Assembly: GCF_004193775.1 (NCBI RefSeq)
Contig: NC_041003.1
Span: forward strand, 43,653,611-43,717,610
Length of the DNA: 64,000 bases
Source of the DNA: Glycine soja
Lineage: Eukaryota; Streptophyta; Magnoliopsida; Fabales; Fabaceae
Direction of reading: 5' to 3'
Shown here: positions 12,601 through 27,100 of the stretch, piece after piece
Layout: every line of letters begins with the position of its first letter
Numbering within the stretch: position 1 is the stretch's first letter
Program-made: the position numbers and the translations under genes
Notes under the pieces: generated by a model
Database searches by the model: none
What the model saw: the letters and a program-made list of their open reading frames with translations, nothing else
What the model was told of the DNA's origin: nothing

Positions 12601-15043
12601 AACCGTGGTTCGTTGTTGGGATCGATTGTTTTTGTTTTATTTTTATTTTTGTATGTAAGAATTAAGATAGTTAATATTTTCTGTTTGTTTTTGTGTTCAT
12701 ACTTCACACAAGTAGAGACTGCTCCCGTTTTGGAACTTGCTTCGTCTCCAACAAATATCTTCTAGATTTTGTATTTGTGTGTTTACATTAATAATGAAAA
12801 TAAATAGTTATAATTTGAAGTAATTTTATTAAATGATATATTTGAAATAAAATTATTTAAAAGAATTTAATTTAAATACACTTATAAAGTAAAAAAAATT
12901 ATATTGTTATATGTATTAATCGTGCATGAAAATTAAACTTTGTCTAAAATTAAAATATTAAAAGTTTCTTCTTCTAATTACTCTCCTGGGTTCTATATTT
13001 AGTGGCCATTGTTTTAAAATTAAGTAAAACTGATTGTGACAGAAATGATTTTAAAATGTTGAAGATAATTGAGTGTATTTAAATTAATCTCAACTATAGA
13101 TTTTATATTGAAATGTGTACACAAGATGGAAAAATATTCTAGTGTAAAATATATTAATTTTTTATGGATAATATTGTAAAAATATTATAAAACTTTTGGT
13201 TTAACTTATAACTATGCCAATTTCTGATTTTGTGGTTGATGAATGTATTTTAGGTCTAATTAAAAAAATTAAAATATTTTTGTCAAATCAAATTAAACTT
13301 GTGATACATTTACCTTAAATATAAAAACTGCCAAATGAATTAGGTTTGTATAAACTCAAATTTAGTTTGTACTAAATATTTTCAATATAGGTACTAGCAA
13401 ATTAAATAAAAATTAATAAGTCATTAGTTTGAATGGTATGAGACTCAATTTTCTTAAAAGTCTCAAGTTCAAGCATGATGAAAAACGTCATTAAAAAAAA
13501 TCTTACTAATGATTAATCAAATTTTCTAAAAGAGATTAATCATCAATAAACTAATGGATATTTTGTACTTGTCAGTTATCACTATGGAAATAAAAAGAAA
13601 ATAAGCAAAAGAAAGCCTCTAAGTTATTGTAATTTTCAAATTAATCATATCAGTTAACTTTTGTTAAAAAAAATCTTCTCTAAATAATTAAATTAATATA
13701 ATATTTTAAGGTTATTTACGTTAATACCACTAACCTATTATAGTGGCTTCATGTGATACCAACAATATTTTATTACCTAAGATAATTACACTTACGAAAT
13801 TGACATATAAGACAATAGAATTAACCCTGAAAAATTCATCATATTTGATAACTTAGAGAACTAATTTAAAGCAAAATTAATTAAAGAAAACTTTTTAAAA
13901 ATATATATGAAAATATGTTTTATTTTTTATTGTTAATACTATTAAAATCACGATAATGTCATCCATGTGTAAAAGTGTTAAAATAGACAAAGCCAATAGA
14001 CGAATTGACTTAATCATAAAATATGTAAGAAAAGCTAATAAAAATAAAAATAAAATAAAATAACCTCAGTAATTTTCAATACTTCTGCAATACATGTTTT
14101 CTGAACAATTAATCTTCTTAATTAATTATAGCATTTTTTCTTATTTATATCTATTTTTTAAATAAAAGAAAATAATTATATCGTGGATAACAATATACCT
14201 TCTTATAAAAGACTGAAAAAATTTCAAACACTAGACCCAATGAACTAGGTCCATTTGTAAATCCAAAAGTCTCTATTATTAGGTATTTTTATTCTGCATG
14301 TGGATATAAATACTAGCTAACCAATGGAGGCCATAGTTGGTAATTACTAAGTTTCTGAATTAAGTTTATTCCTCTAAAAAAAGGTTTGTTAAGTTTATGT
14401 AAATATTATTTTAAAGACAAACATTCATGTATATTTTCACCTTCTCTCTTCCATTAATTTTCTCTTCATCAGTTTAATTACAGAAAAGGATATTTTACAT
14501 AAATTAGATGTAAATTGCTGTAAAATAGAAAGCTTATCATTTCATATTTTCATTACTATGTGCAGTTGTGTTGACATTGAGGTCGCTAATCAAAGCTACG
14601 TCGGAAAAGCATTAAACCGATAGGGTCTCGGTCAAAAGTTTTAATATATTGTGAAAGCCTGAAAGCTAATCATTCCAGACTGATTCAGTTTGCTATTTAT
14701 TAAATTATATTTTAAATTTAATTTAATTGTGTACATATATAGATGTTCAATCCACTTATAATATTTTTATTAGAGCAACCCTCTCGAGGCCTTAAATCGC
14801 TAATGCTTTGTTTGAAACATTTTTTCAAGAAAAATAAAAAATAAGTCACCTATCATATTTATTCAATTGAACCAACTTGATTGCTTTGTTTGAAACATGA
14901 AAAAAACAGTAAAGAAAAAATAACTAAATTAAAGAAGAAAACACATATTTACATGTAATTTAAAATTATGTCAAATCTCTTTTTCTTTAAACTGAAGAGA
15001 AAATTAATGGAAGAGGAAAGGTGAAAATATTTTTTGTTACTTA
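12600..15043. other. AT-rich intergenic DNA
   Basis: No gene seen on either strand. A weak SINE-like segment near 13411-13500 has a poor A/B-box pair followed by an A-run. The motif TGCTTTGTTTGAAACAT occurs twice at about 14805 and 14885. Confidence 0.5.
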
Positions 15044-15328
15044 CTCGTCCCATTATAATTGTTATTTAAGAAAAAAAATCTTAAAATAATTATTATTTTA
15101 TCTTTTTAATATAATATTAATTATTTTTTATTTATATCTCTAATAATATTTAATGATGAATAACATAATCTATAAATGAATTAATAATAATATAATCTAT
15201 AAATGAATTAATAATGATATAATGTCGATTTTATAAAATTATTTTTTTTGTTTAATTATTATTTTTTTCTTTGTTATGTATAAAATAATAAAATAATCTA
15301 GGATGAATATTATTTTGGGATAGAGGGA
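15044..15328. mobile_element. Stowaway-like (Tc1/mariner) MITE
   Basis: The left end CTCGTCCCATTATAATTG and the reverse complement of the right end (TCCCTCTATCCCAAAATAA) resemble the Stowaway terminus CTCCCTCCGTCCC. The left end is preceded by TA. The interior is AT-rich and carries a 29-bp direct duplication around 15168-15215 (ATAATCTATAAATGAATTA twice). Confidence 0.6.
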
Positions 15329-17127
15329 TTCCTTTTCTTTTTACCTTTATTTTGTGCCACTTATTATTGTCTTAAAGTATATATAGTAAATTTTTATGCA
15401 TTTTACGACTAGAAAGGTTTTAATGTTATCTAATTTATATTTTAATAAAAAATTATTTTAACAATAAATTTATACTAAATTTTAATATAAATCATTAACC
15501 TATTGTAACGATTATATATAATTTTAACGGGAAAGGAAAAGAGATTTGGCATTAATTTTCCTTTAATAATTACTGGTGGACCAAAATAGAAAGTTTCTTT
15601 TACAGCATCAAAATAGAAGCTTAAATTGGAATACTTAAAGAATTCATTAAAAGCCTATCAAATCTTTAAAAAGAGTTACTAAAAGAAAATTTAAATCTCT
15701 AAATATATTAATAAATTCTTAAGTGCATATGATGGGTGAGTTCTTAAGTATTATATGGTCATGAAAGATTTTAATGAAATTTTTTAGTAAGTATTTTATT
15801 CTAAACTATCTATTTTGATTTGATTTGACGATATTGAAAGCACGTATGTGGTATGCATAATGTAATAAATAATAAAAACTTGAAGAAGTCATCTCTAGTA
15901 GAATTACGACTTTTTGTTGCACGGCCGTATCTTTCTAAAATTGAAATTGTATAAAGATTTATAATTTGTATTTACAAAATCATTATTATTTTACTACTTA
16001 TCTAAAAATTAATTCAAAAAGTACTCCTATTACGAATTTAAAGAAAAATACCCCCAAATAATATAAAAGCCAAACGGACACTTATTAAAATTAATAGGCA
16101 TGACATTGAATGATGTCATTCCTGAGGAGATATAAAAAATAGGAAGAAAAAAGAGAAAAAGAAAAAATTACCAAAGTATGGATGATATTGACGTTACACA
16201 AATATTTAATACTACTAAGTTAAGAAAATACTAATAATATTAAAATTATTTTTTTTACCGGTAAATACTAGTTTTTAATTAGTAGTAAATTAAAAATATT
16301 ATTTTTGTTAATTATTATTAATAAATATAAATTAATAATAAATATATTAAGGATTAAGGTTTCAAATAATTTATTATTAGTAGTATATATATTATTACTA
16401 TTTATTAATTTTATTTATTTTTAAAATGATTTGTTTTTAATCTATTGATGAAAAATTAATTAAAATCCATTACTTTTGTTAAATGCAAGGAATACTTTTA
16501 AAAAAATTAAAAAGAGTCTAAAAAATCAATTTTCATTTTTCAATCATTAAATTCTATTAAAACCCATGTAAAATTACTAATCATTGACGTAAAGAAATGG
16601 AATCGAAGAGTGAATTCGCGCAGCGCTGTGTCCAAACAAGAAAGGGTTTTAAACAAATTTCACGGTTTTTCATTAAGATTTTTCAGTTACAGTTACAAAG
16701 CATGCCTTAAGAAATAAAATGTCAAAATTTTCAGCTAGCTATACATTCAGTATTTTAACGTTCAATTTTTGTTACATCTTTTTAAATGGATCACACCAAC
16801 TATATATTTAGTATTTTTAGTCCAGAGACGAAGTCTCTGTTTTTGTCTTAGTATTGATAATGTTTTTGGTAAATAATTTTTTTAAAGTAATTATTAGCAT
16901 TTTGAGACACTACTTAATTTTATCTCCTTATATTTCATTTTTACCTTTAAAATATTATTAATATAATATATGTAATTAAGTTTATAAAATAATAATTTAC
17001 CTTTTAATATCTATTCATAATTATTATTTCAAATATATGTTTTAAAATACTGAAATTAATATATATATATATATATATATATAATTTTGTCTCCGAATAT
17101 CTGTTTATAATTATTATATCAAATAAA
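15329..17127. other. AT-rich intergenic DNA
   Basis: No coding region or RNA gene recognised. A short (AT)n run lies at about 17059-17082. Confidence 0.5.
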
Positions 17128-17793
17128 CTATTGTGAATTATTTTAAATATAACTATATATATAATTATTATTTACTATTAGGCTTTATTAAATAATTATG
17201 GATTTATAATAATATTTTTTATTTAGTAATAGTAAATGACTAAATGTAGTACAATTTTAGTCATCTGTTTAAGTTAAATATAGTACTATAATTTTTATAT
17301 ATATTCCAAAGGATCAAATTAGATTCGTGGTTATTCGTCATCAAAATCATTTAAGTACTTATGAAAGACTTGATAGTGAAGTTGAGAATAATTGGGGATC
17401 CAATTAATATAATTTTTTTTTACAGACCGCATGCAAAATTCTTCCTTGGAGTTTTTCACACAAGTGCTTATTCAAGATTCTTACTCAAAACTTCTTATTA
17501 GCTTTTCTAATTTCAATTCCTATTTAATTTCTTTCCATATTTTAACTTATAAATTACAATTATAATTAAGACGTACAACCAATACATTCTAACAAGAGTA
17601 AATTAGACCGATAACTTTGATAACAAATACAACATGATAAAATATAATACAATGCACTTTATAAAATCCACACACTTATATGCCATGGAAATGAATGAAA
17701 GTAACACATATTCTAATGTTTTTTTAATACTTTGTAGGGTTTATAGACTTTAGGATTGTACACATGATCCAATACTGACATTAAAACAAAATA
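17128..17793. repeat. Direct repeat copy A, upstream of the small LTR element
   Basis: Begins CTATTGTGAATTATTTTAAA and ends CAAAATATA next to the LTR at 17794. The same sequence, with scattered differences, recurs from 19253 on the other side of the LTR element (offset 2125 bp). Shared landmarks include GGCTTTATTAAATAATTATG, GGGGATCCAATTAATATAA and ACACATGATCCAATACT. Confidence 0.85.
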
Positions 17794-19270
17794 TATTAGA
17801 GATATATAATAAGTGACTATATAAGTTAATCGATACACATTTTATAACTGATTTGTTCATTTAAGTATAATCTTAATATTAATTACCTTTTTATTTTCTT
17901 TATTTTTCTCTCTTTCACTTTTTCCTTTTCTCCACTTTCTTACTTTCACTATCTGCTTCCCATGAATTATGACATAGTATCATAGCAATGAATCAATCCC
18001 ATTTTTTTTCTCCGCTGCACTTCACCGTCATTTTCTTTTCTTTTTCATTTATCTTGCTTTCTTTTTTTCGAGAAAATTTACACATCTTCCTCCAATTACT
18101 TTTTCCCTCTTCATTCAATCTTGTTCCTTTTTCCGGTCAACTCCGATCGTGAACCAAGAAACCACCACCATCAATCGTCTCCTCTTCATGTCTGCAACAA
18201 AATCCCTTTGATTTTAGTCTTTATCGCCGTGAGGCAATTTCTGGCCACCGCGCGTCACCATCATTTGCAGCAAAAAATGATTTTCGACCACCACTGACTA
18301 AAATGGAAAGTTAACCGACAAAAAAATTCTACCTGTCTTCCACATCATAACCCACCGATCAAGCTTTTTGTTCACTGTTGTCGCCATCTTTCGTCGTGCG
18401 CTGCCACCCTTTGCCGTGAATGGTGATTTCTAGTTACTGTTACCAAGCTTCAATCTCCATGTTGTTCTTCTACTTGGTGATATAAGGTTTTCTTGCACAC
18501 AACCTGTTTGTACAAACTTTTCTTTGAAGGTAGATTCAGTTTTCTATTATCATTTATATTTGGCCTATTTTGGCTTATTGTTTTCAACCTTTTAGGTTTG
18601 TTTTTATGATTGTAACTTCTATCATATGTGGTGATTAAACACTGTTCATTTGTTTGCTTTTGTCCATGGTGGTTAAGTATTTTTTTAGTTTCTTTCATGG
18701 ATGGATAAGCCTTGATTGCTTCTGTCTTAAGTGGTTAAGCATTATTTAGCTTATGTTCTTGATGATTAAGCTTTTGGTGATTTGAGCTTCTGTCAAGTGG
18801 CCTTGTTGTTGCCTTTTCTTGGTGGTTAAGCTTTGATTTGCTTATTTTGGCCTTTGATTGCTTGGACCCTTGATTTGTTGGGGAGAATATTGTGGAGACA
18901 TTGGAAGAAGATTGAGGAGGCTAATGTTGGTCAAAGACTTCTGGGAGCTATGCACCATGGTCGCATATTTTGATTTGTTTCTATATTTCTATTTTGGTCA
19001 ATGTATTTTCGACATGTTTGACTAAATTTCAGCTTTTGGACTTTATTTCATTTTCCTTTGATATAGATGTATTATCTTCTACAAGTTAAAAGTGTTTCGA
19101 ACACCTTCCAACTTGCGGGGTGGGGAGGGTATTAGAAATATAAGATTAGTGGCTATATAAATCAAGGGTTGCACATTTTGTAATTGATCTATTCATTTGA
19201 GTATTATTCCAATATTAACCACTTTTTCCTTTTCTCCATTTTCTTTCTTCCACTATTGTGAATTATTTTA
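17794..19270 (+). mobile_element. Small non-autonomous LTR retrotransposon (TRIM-like), about 1.5 kb
   Basis: The 5' LTR (17794-17974) starts TATTAGAGATATATAATAAG and the 3' LTR (from 19130) starts TATTAGAAATATAAGATTAG; both continue with similar sequence to TTTTCCTTTTCTCCA. Right after the 5' LTR is TAGTATCATAGC (17975-17986), a decayed initiator-tRNA(Met) primer site (family consensus TGGTATCAGAGC). Immediately before the 3' LTR is a purine tract CGGGGTGGGGAGGG (19116-19129). The interior holds no gag or pol frame. The 3' LTR is shortened and merges with the following repeat around TGAATTAT. Confidence 0.75.
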
Positions 19271-19990
19271 AATATAACTATATATATATAATTATTATTT
19301 ACTATTAGGCTTTATTAAATAATTATGGATTTATAATAATATTTTTAGTTAATAATAGTAAATGACTAAATGTACGCACAATTTTAGGCATATGTTTAAG
19401 TTAAATATAGTAGTATAATTTTTATATATATTCCAAAGGATAAGTTAGATATGTGGTTATTCGTCATCAAAATTATTTAAGTATTTATGAAAGACTTCAT
19501 AATGAAGTCGAGAATAATTGGGGATCCAATTAATATAACTTTTTGTACGGGCCACAAACAAAATTCTTCTTCTGTGTTTTTTCACACAAGTGCTTATTTA
19601 AGATTCCGACTCAAAACTTCTTATTAGCTTTTCTAATTTCAATTCCTATTTAATTTCTTTCAATATTCTAACTTATAAATTATAATTATAATTAGGACGT
19701 ACAACCAATAAATTCTAACAAGAGTAAATTAGGTCGATAACTCCGATAACGAATACAACATGATAAAATATAATACAATGCACTTTCTGAAATCAACACT
19801 TAGAATTTAGGGGTGTGCACATGATCCAATACTAACATTATAACAAAATATAATACGATATAATATAATATACCGTCCTTTCTGAAATCTACACACATGC
19901 ATGTATTCTTGTCACAAAAATGAATAAAAGGCAACACTGAATCTTCTGTTTTATAATAATTTTTCTTTATCTTGTCAGACAATTAATCGT
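19253..19990. repeat. Direct repeat copy A', downstream of the LTR element
   Basis: Second copy of 17128-17793. Here the sequence runs on past CAAAATATA (19842-19852) into ATACGATATA without an LTR, so this is an unoccupied version of the site that holds the LTR in copy A. Confidence 0.8.
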
Positions 19991-22820
19991 GGGATCTATG
20001 ATATAGCATAAATTATATAGCAAAATAATGAAGCCAATTAATCATCAAGAACTTGCCAGGAATATGCATATGGGAAGAGGTTATTTACAGATCATCATCT
20101 TTTATACGCTTATCGGAATATCACATGCAACACAGATCATATATATATCTTATCCAAATCTGAAACTTTTTGCTATTCATTGTATATTTGCCGCGTTTCC
20201 ATGTCGAAAAGGATAATAATTAATGTTAACTAATGAATGCGCATTCATCCTTTTCTCTTTCAAATAAAAAATAGTACTGAAATGAAAGAGGAAGGAATAT
20301 GAATACCAGAAAGAAACAACTCTAGCTATAGCTTTTGGACTTGCACACAGAGGTCCCTTCATGAATTAAAATAGCACAAAAAGAATCTCATCACTTCATG
20401 ACTAACTGTTACATATACAAGCTTTGTGAACTTTAAATAATATTAGCTAGAATCCATTAAATTAACTTAATGTACAATCATGTACAAGATGATTCTAATA
20501 ATTAATGGCTCTTTTACGAGTTATGACGTACGTAAAACGATGCACTTCTATGCTTAATTCGGCATAGTTTTAAATAAATCAACATATATAAGATTCGTAT
20601 GACTTCATGACTTCATTAATTAATGATTTTACAATTTTCATCCATTTTTTTTATATCGTGCTGCCTTTTTTACTTCTTCTATTGGAATTAGATAAGATAA
20701 ATACATGTGTCGGAGTAAAATACAGATAAATTAACATTAGTTACACAAATAACGGTTGTACATGTCAGATATATATGTGGGGTCTATGCAACACATCTCA
20801 TGTTCAAGGAGAATTCGTCAAATGAAATGAGTTTACAAACTCAATCGAGTAGTTCAATTAGTTCTTGTGGCTTTTAGACTGCTCTTAGAGCTCATTTCTT
20901 TCTCCATTTTGCAGTTAATCTATACGAGTTTGAGGTCGTCATTTATAGTGACTTTTGGATAACTAGGGGGACCATAATATAATTGATTGACAAATTGACA
21001 TGTATTCGTGATCTGTTTTAATTCATGGTGATGAGAAATTAAAGAAAAATCATTCACCAAAAATATAAAAAGAAAATAAAACTTTGTGCTTCCAAAACCC
21101 CGCGAGGTCCTTGTCCATAGAAAGAAGTCATCTATGTATGGTGTAGACGGAAAACATCGCTTTTGCATCCATTTTTTAGTGACTTTTAGAGGTTATATAG
21201 AGTTCTTTTCGTACGTGATGACAATATATCGTGGTTTAAACATTTCAAGTTCGGTTTATGATGACTTTTGGTATCTACGTTAGGTCGTTCTTTGAATTTT
21301 CCACTTTTTTTATATACATTTTTCGTTATTTCCCTATCCACATGAGTGAAGGTCTGATTGATAAGGACCTCCTCAACTCCATAAATTTTTTCCTCTTATA
21401 TTGTGTATAAATATATTGCTCTAGTTCACTCTCTAATTGAAGTTCTAAAATCGATCAGCTCATACAAATTTTATTAACATAAATGGGGACACATAGGAGT
21501 TTTTATTTCACAAAATAGAAGAAAACTCAATATTGAGATTTTTTACTAAATTATTATTTATTAAGAAAATAATTATTTCACTGTATAATTAATTAGTAGC
21601 TATAAATTTCGTTATCACACCCTATCTATAGTACTAATTTATTTAATTTAGAGCAAGGGGGATATTCCATTAGATTCTAAACAATCCAAATAAAATAACC
21701 AAAAAAAACTGAGAATCTAGTTGTCCATGGTAGTTGGTGTGCACAGATGCCATAAATTATATCTTTATTATATTTATATATAACAATTTTATGTTTTGGT
21801 TATTTATACTTATTTAAAATATTAGGAATGTAGCTCATGTCATTTCCTGATTAGAAGACATTGAGTTGATAGATAAATTGATTTTCTACAATAAAATTAT
21901 ATGATGCTTAAGAGCATTATATTGTTTAACCGACTATTTATTTTAAGATACTTAGTTTTTATATCATTAAAGAAAATCTATGTTTAATATTCGTTTAATG
22001 ATTAAAAAAATTCTTGTCATTTTAAGGGTAGATTATAAGATTCTTTATTTTTTATTTCTTGATGATTCTCACATTATGATACTTCACGCGGTAATATTTT
22101 ATTTAACATCTTTGTTAGTTAGAACCATTCACTAGTCAGAATATCCTCCATAAGTAGTCCTCTCTGATACATTAAAAATTAACTTTGTCTACTTTCAAGA
22201 TTAATGACGGATTTCACAAATCAACACAAAACTTTTAAGTGTGTTTAGTCTTCACTCACACGCTTTCCAACAAACTTCTAAGAAGATCACTTATCTCATA
22301 ACTACTCCAAGTCAAGCATGTTTAATTATGAAGTTTTTAAATAATAGGTTACCAAAAAGTAGATATATCTTATTAATATATGTAGTAACAATTAATTATT
22401 TTAAGTTATCCTCACTTGCACAGTCTCATACTTGCATAGTCTCTTGGATCCCTCTCATTCTAATGTAATTCGATCCAAGCGTTACATAGATCATTTAATA
22501 GTACCTTAAAATTATACTATTGAAACAAAATGTATATGAGTTATTTAAATATGATATGACATTGTGAGAACCAATTAACAAGAAATAAGGAACTCAAATT
22601 AGGTTGCTTTAGTTACATTCATTTTAACCTAAGTTATTGACATAAGGTTGTTAACATTGAGGTTGTTAATTGTGATCACTCATATTGATAATAATTTTAT
22701 TATTCTTAAAAGTAATTATCTTAATTACTTTATTGATATATGAAATTTCATGTTGAGATGTGGATTGTATTTTAAGCAATTAACATCATTAATAACTATT
22801 ATTTGACAATTTATCTACAT
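19991..22820. other. AT-rich intergenic DNA
   Basis: Open frames at 20028-20362 and 20920-21283 overlap on both strands, match no family I know and lack gene-like context. A TATA-like TATTGTGTATAAATATA lies near 21400, but no gene follows. Confidence 0.45.
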
Positions 22821-22821
22821 G

Positions 22822-23062
22822 TTTAATGTCTTGTTTAAATAAATTGCTCCATATACATTTAAACGATAAGAATATAAATAGGTAACATGACTTGAGCTTC
22901 TCTCATAAATTAAAATCAATTCATACACTCTTAACTTTCTTTTATCTAACTTTTTAAAAAAATGTTCATAAATTGATATTAACTTATCAAAGAAGTTGAA
23001 TTCATTTATCATCATATTATCTTTTCTTATAAATATTTATGTAAAAAATCATCCAAACATGT
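22822..23062. mobile_element. Possible degenerate Tourist-like MITE
   Basis: Left GTCTTGTTTAAATAAATTG and right, reverse complement, ACATGTTTGGATGATTTTTT both proceed to an ATAAGAA motif. The ends resemble the MITEs at 140-323 and 9057-9316. No clean target duplication. Confidence 0.35.
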
Positions 23063-23689
23063 TTTTCATAATTATTATTATAATTTTGAATTATTTTTAA
23101 ATATATTTCTCCAACTTACATCACTAACCCATTACACACAATTAAAGCTACCTACTCAACTTTCATCATGACAAACATAAAGCACATAGCATAAGAACTG
23201 TTGATTATTCATTCATACGAGTTGATGACTAAAATACCAAATTAGTTAAATCGCCTCACAATTTGAAGAAAACATTTATTTTAAATTTCTATTGTCCAGT
23301 TTGTATGAAAATCATGATAGCGAATCTCATTTCATTAGTTTAACTAATTTTTTCATTAACATTATATTTTTATGTTATTTCTTATAAATTCAACAACTGA
23401 AGTACAATAACTGTTATATACAATATCACAACAATAACTGAAGTACAATATGTTTCTGGATAACTTTTTGGTCGAGATATTCTTGTGCGAAATTTCAAAT
23501 TCCCCTATATTCATCCTAAAAAAACAAATCTCAGCTCATTAAATTTGATATAATATTAAATGGAATGAAATGCCCAAAGTGCTTAAGAATGAATATGTTT
23601 TGTTTTCTATGGAAGTCCCATTTGAGCAACCATAGCGTGTGTGGCTTGATTGGTAAATGTATTCTCTAGATTGGATCGGTATCGAATAC

Positions 23690-24190
23690 TCATATACTTG
23701 GTCTTTGCACATTATGTGCTTGAAGCTCAAGGGTTATATATTTTTTAGATCAAATTACATTTTGATTCCTATCATCTTGAAGCTCAAGGATTGTGTATTT
23801 TTTGGATCAGATCAGTATTTGATTCCTATATACTTAACTTAGCCTCTATGTATCTCATGCTTGAGGCTAGGGGGATGTGTACCCTCCAAATCAAGTTATA
23901 TTTTGATTTCTATCACTTAATCTCCTTCAAACCAGACCTTGAATTGATCACTATCTAATCGGATTATACCCGATCCGATCACCTCTAGGGGATAAGACAA
24001 TTACTTAAAGATTGTCATATACACAATTGTATACCAAGATTGTTAAGATATATTATGACATTCTCATACATCATGACACCTTGACCCATGAATATCAAGT
24101 TAGCATAGACACAATTAGATACCGAAATTCTTGAGATATGGTAGAACATTCTAATACACTTTAACACCCTAACCCATGAATTAGAGATAC
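23690..24190. repeat. Degenerate tandem repeats
   Basis: Two families. At about 23717-23830, CTTGAAGCTCAAGG...TTTTTTGGATCA...TTTGATTCCTAT occurs twice in a row. At about 24013-24095 and 24106-24185 a unit ending ACCCATGAAT is repeated (CACAATTGTATACCAAGATT versus CACAATTAGATACCGAAATT). They may be remnants of an LTR; no coding domain is visible. Confidence 0.55.
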
Positions 24191-24199
24191 ATGCAACAT

Positions 24200-27100
24200 A
24201 CAATGATAAATAGTTTTTTCTTTGATCTAGGAAGACATGTTAAACAATATTTTTCACTTGAGTGTTTTGAATTAAGTCACCTCTATCATAAGATTAATTC
24301 TTAACTCATGGATGTGAAAAAATATCTAATAAAAGAATTTAATCCCTTAAATATATTTCAGTAATTAGTCATTAACTTTCAATTGTGGAAATACATTATT
24401 TCACACAAAAAAAAAAAAAAAAGTTATGTTCGAGCATTTTGACATTAATGTGTGCTGGCAGCGTTAACTGGTGTTGGGAGTTTGGCAATCAATTCAAGTC
24501 GTGCCTATTAGTTTATGTATTTGTTTCATGTTTCTGGCATTTACATATCAAACACTATTTCATTGCTATCGTCGTCTTTATTGATTATAGTATCTTCTAT
24601 TTCGATCTTTTCTTTCCAGTACATAGAAAGCATCAACTTGTAAAATTGTCTAGTAATTTTATAGTTTTTTAAAAATTATATATATATATCGTGCTACAGT
24701 ACATGAAAATAATTTAAAAAATGCCCAATTTGTTAAATCATCAATACCCATCCGTGAACGTAACCTTGTCGTCTTGCCTAATTAGCTTCAATAATTAATC
24801 ACATTAAACGAAAAATATTTAGTCCAAGCAATAAGACTATTTCCTAGCTTTTAAATATGTTTGTATAGTTCCTTTAGATATATTGATTTTAAATGTATGG
24901 TTTCTTATTTTAATAAGTTTTTAAATGAGTCTTTCAAAAACTAATTTATTCTCAGTTGATAACTAAACCCAAATTGCAAAACTCTAACTGAAGGCATATA
25001 GGGACCGAAATTTCTTGTCAAGTAAAGTAGAATTTATCAAGCATAAATTTTTAAAAGAATTTGTTCTTTACATAAAGATATTCTACAATTCATATTAAGT
25101 CAATTCAAACTTCACCATCGACATATAGCATAAAGAAATAGTTAAAAAGAAATCATAACATGAACAAGATTAGGTAGGGAATTATTTTGCAGGAGTATTC
25201 TAAGACCTACCAATCCCAATAATGATCCAATCTTGATTCTTTATTGATGTATAAAAATCTAATTATCAATGAATTATATGGAATCGCATTATTACATTTT
25301 TATAATTTTTTTTGTTACATTAAAAGAATTTAATATAAATGTGTTGATAGTGTGAAAATTTTCATTCTGTTATTATGATAACTTATGATAAAAATGTTTA
25401 TTTTTATAATAATTATTTTTAAAATCATATATATGATAATTTTTAATTAATTCATAGCGTAAGATTTCTTTTACATTGATAATATATCAAAATTAAAATC
25501 TTGTTGTATAATTTTTTATTTATTTTAATGCATTTGAATATTAAGTTTTACACTTTTACCTAACATGTCATACATTGACATTATTGAGTAAATTTAAAAA
25601 TATGTAGTTGCATAAAATAGAAGTTCATCAATTAATGCGATGATGCATCATTAAATATAAAAGCTATCATTTATATTTAACCTTTAATTTGATGACGAGG
25701 TATTTTAACTTAAATATGTAACAATTGTGCAATCATTTCATGTATTCATTTTTTTTATTCAATTTTCTGGAATGTTTTCAGCAGTGGGTGACATAAAGTG
25801 GGGGATGCGATAACGATGTATTTTTATAAACAACAATAGTGTTAGTAGTACTACATCTTACTTCATCATCAACAAGAAAATAATTGTGATTTCTTTGAGT
25901 CGTCACTGCATTGAGATATAATAAATGCTCATCACCATTCTTAAATATATTGATTAAAGAATTAAAATAAATTATTGAGATGTCCATGACTTGCTTTACA
26001 TTTTTTAATAATTTTTATGATAAATATTTTTTTCATGTAGTTTCTTAATTAATGTCTTAAGACACCCATTAACAAAATCTTTGACATGTATGCTTAACTA
26101 GTAAACAAAATAACTTCCTTCGTATGCATAATTAATAAACACAAAAACTGAAGAAGAACATTGCTTTCGTGGGAGTGAGTAAGCGCCAACGGAATCACGT
26201 TGGCCATGAAAACGAAAGCATAAGAAGATGCTTCAATAAAATAGCTAGCGTGCGGCGACACGATGAAGTTGCGTGATTAAGTGTAACAATATCGCTATAT
26301 AATAAATGTTTGGAAAATGACTCTTGAAGTATTGAATAATGTGTGGTTTTTGGTTCAAGTTCAACTTCATGTTTCGGTTGCAAGGGATTCAAGACTACAC
26401 AATGGATGGGACAATCAATAAGCCTTTAGTCTTAAGTTGTATTAGACTTGATCATTTTTAAAAAGTTTTATGTTAGGATCGATTCTTATAGAAAAGAAGA
26501 AGAGATTACTAAATATGATTAGTTAGATTTTCTTATAAATGGAAAAAAAAATACGAATCATAAGTAAAAGTAACGGATATTTCATTCATATGATAATAAA
26601 ATAAAAAATTTGAAAAGAAGACAATGGATGGGGCAAGCCCAGTTATATTTCAGCTGAAGCTTGGTTTCTTGCGCGTGATATTATTGGATTTTTAGGCTAC
26701 ATAAAGGAAATGAGATTGGACCATTCTATAAAATTCGTGATTTGGGTACAAGAGTAAAATGAAAATGACCATTACCCATCGATCTACGTCAGCTTAGTTT
26801 GCTTTTTCTCTATTTTGTTCTTTTAGACCCAAACAGAATGTTCGTTGTTAATTCCAATTGGGTCATTGGACCACCCTCTAGTCCTCTTTTTAAAAATCAA
26901 CCCTCACATTGCAATGCCATACAAAATGAAGATCGTATATAGGATCCTTATTTATAAGGACCACAAAAATTAAACAAACCCCTCGTCATTAATTTTAGAG
27001 TAAAACATGTTTTTGTCTTTATGAAACTTTTCAAATTCGATTTTACTCTCTAAATTTTTTCGTCCTATATTCCATCTAACTTCAAAATATTTCATTACGA

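Noticed and set aside
13411..13500. Possible SINE with tRNA-like boxes
   Set aside because: The A and B boxes are too degenerate and no ends or duplications could be set.
20920..21283. Overlapping frames on both strands near 21 kb
   Set aside because: Short, no family resemblance, no splice-consistent neighbours.
26195..26392. 65-codon minus frame in a less AT-rich patch
   Set aside because: No recognisable protein; could be a gene relic but nothing supports it.
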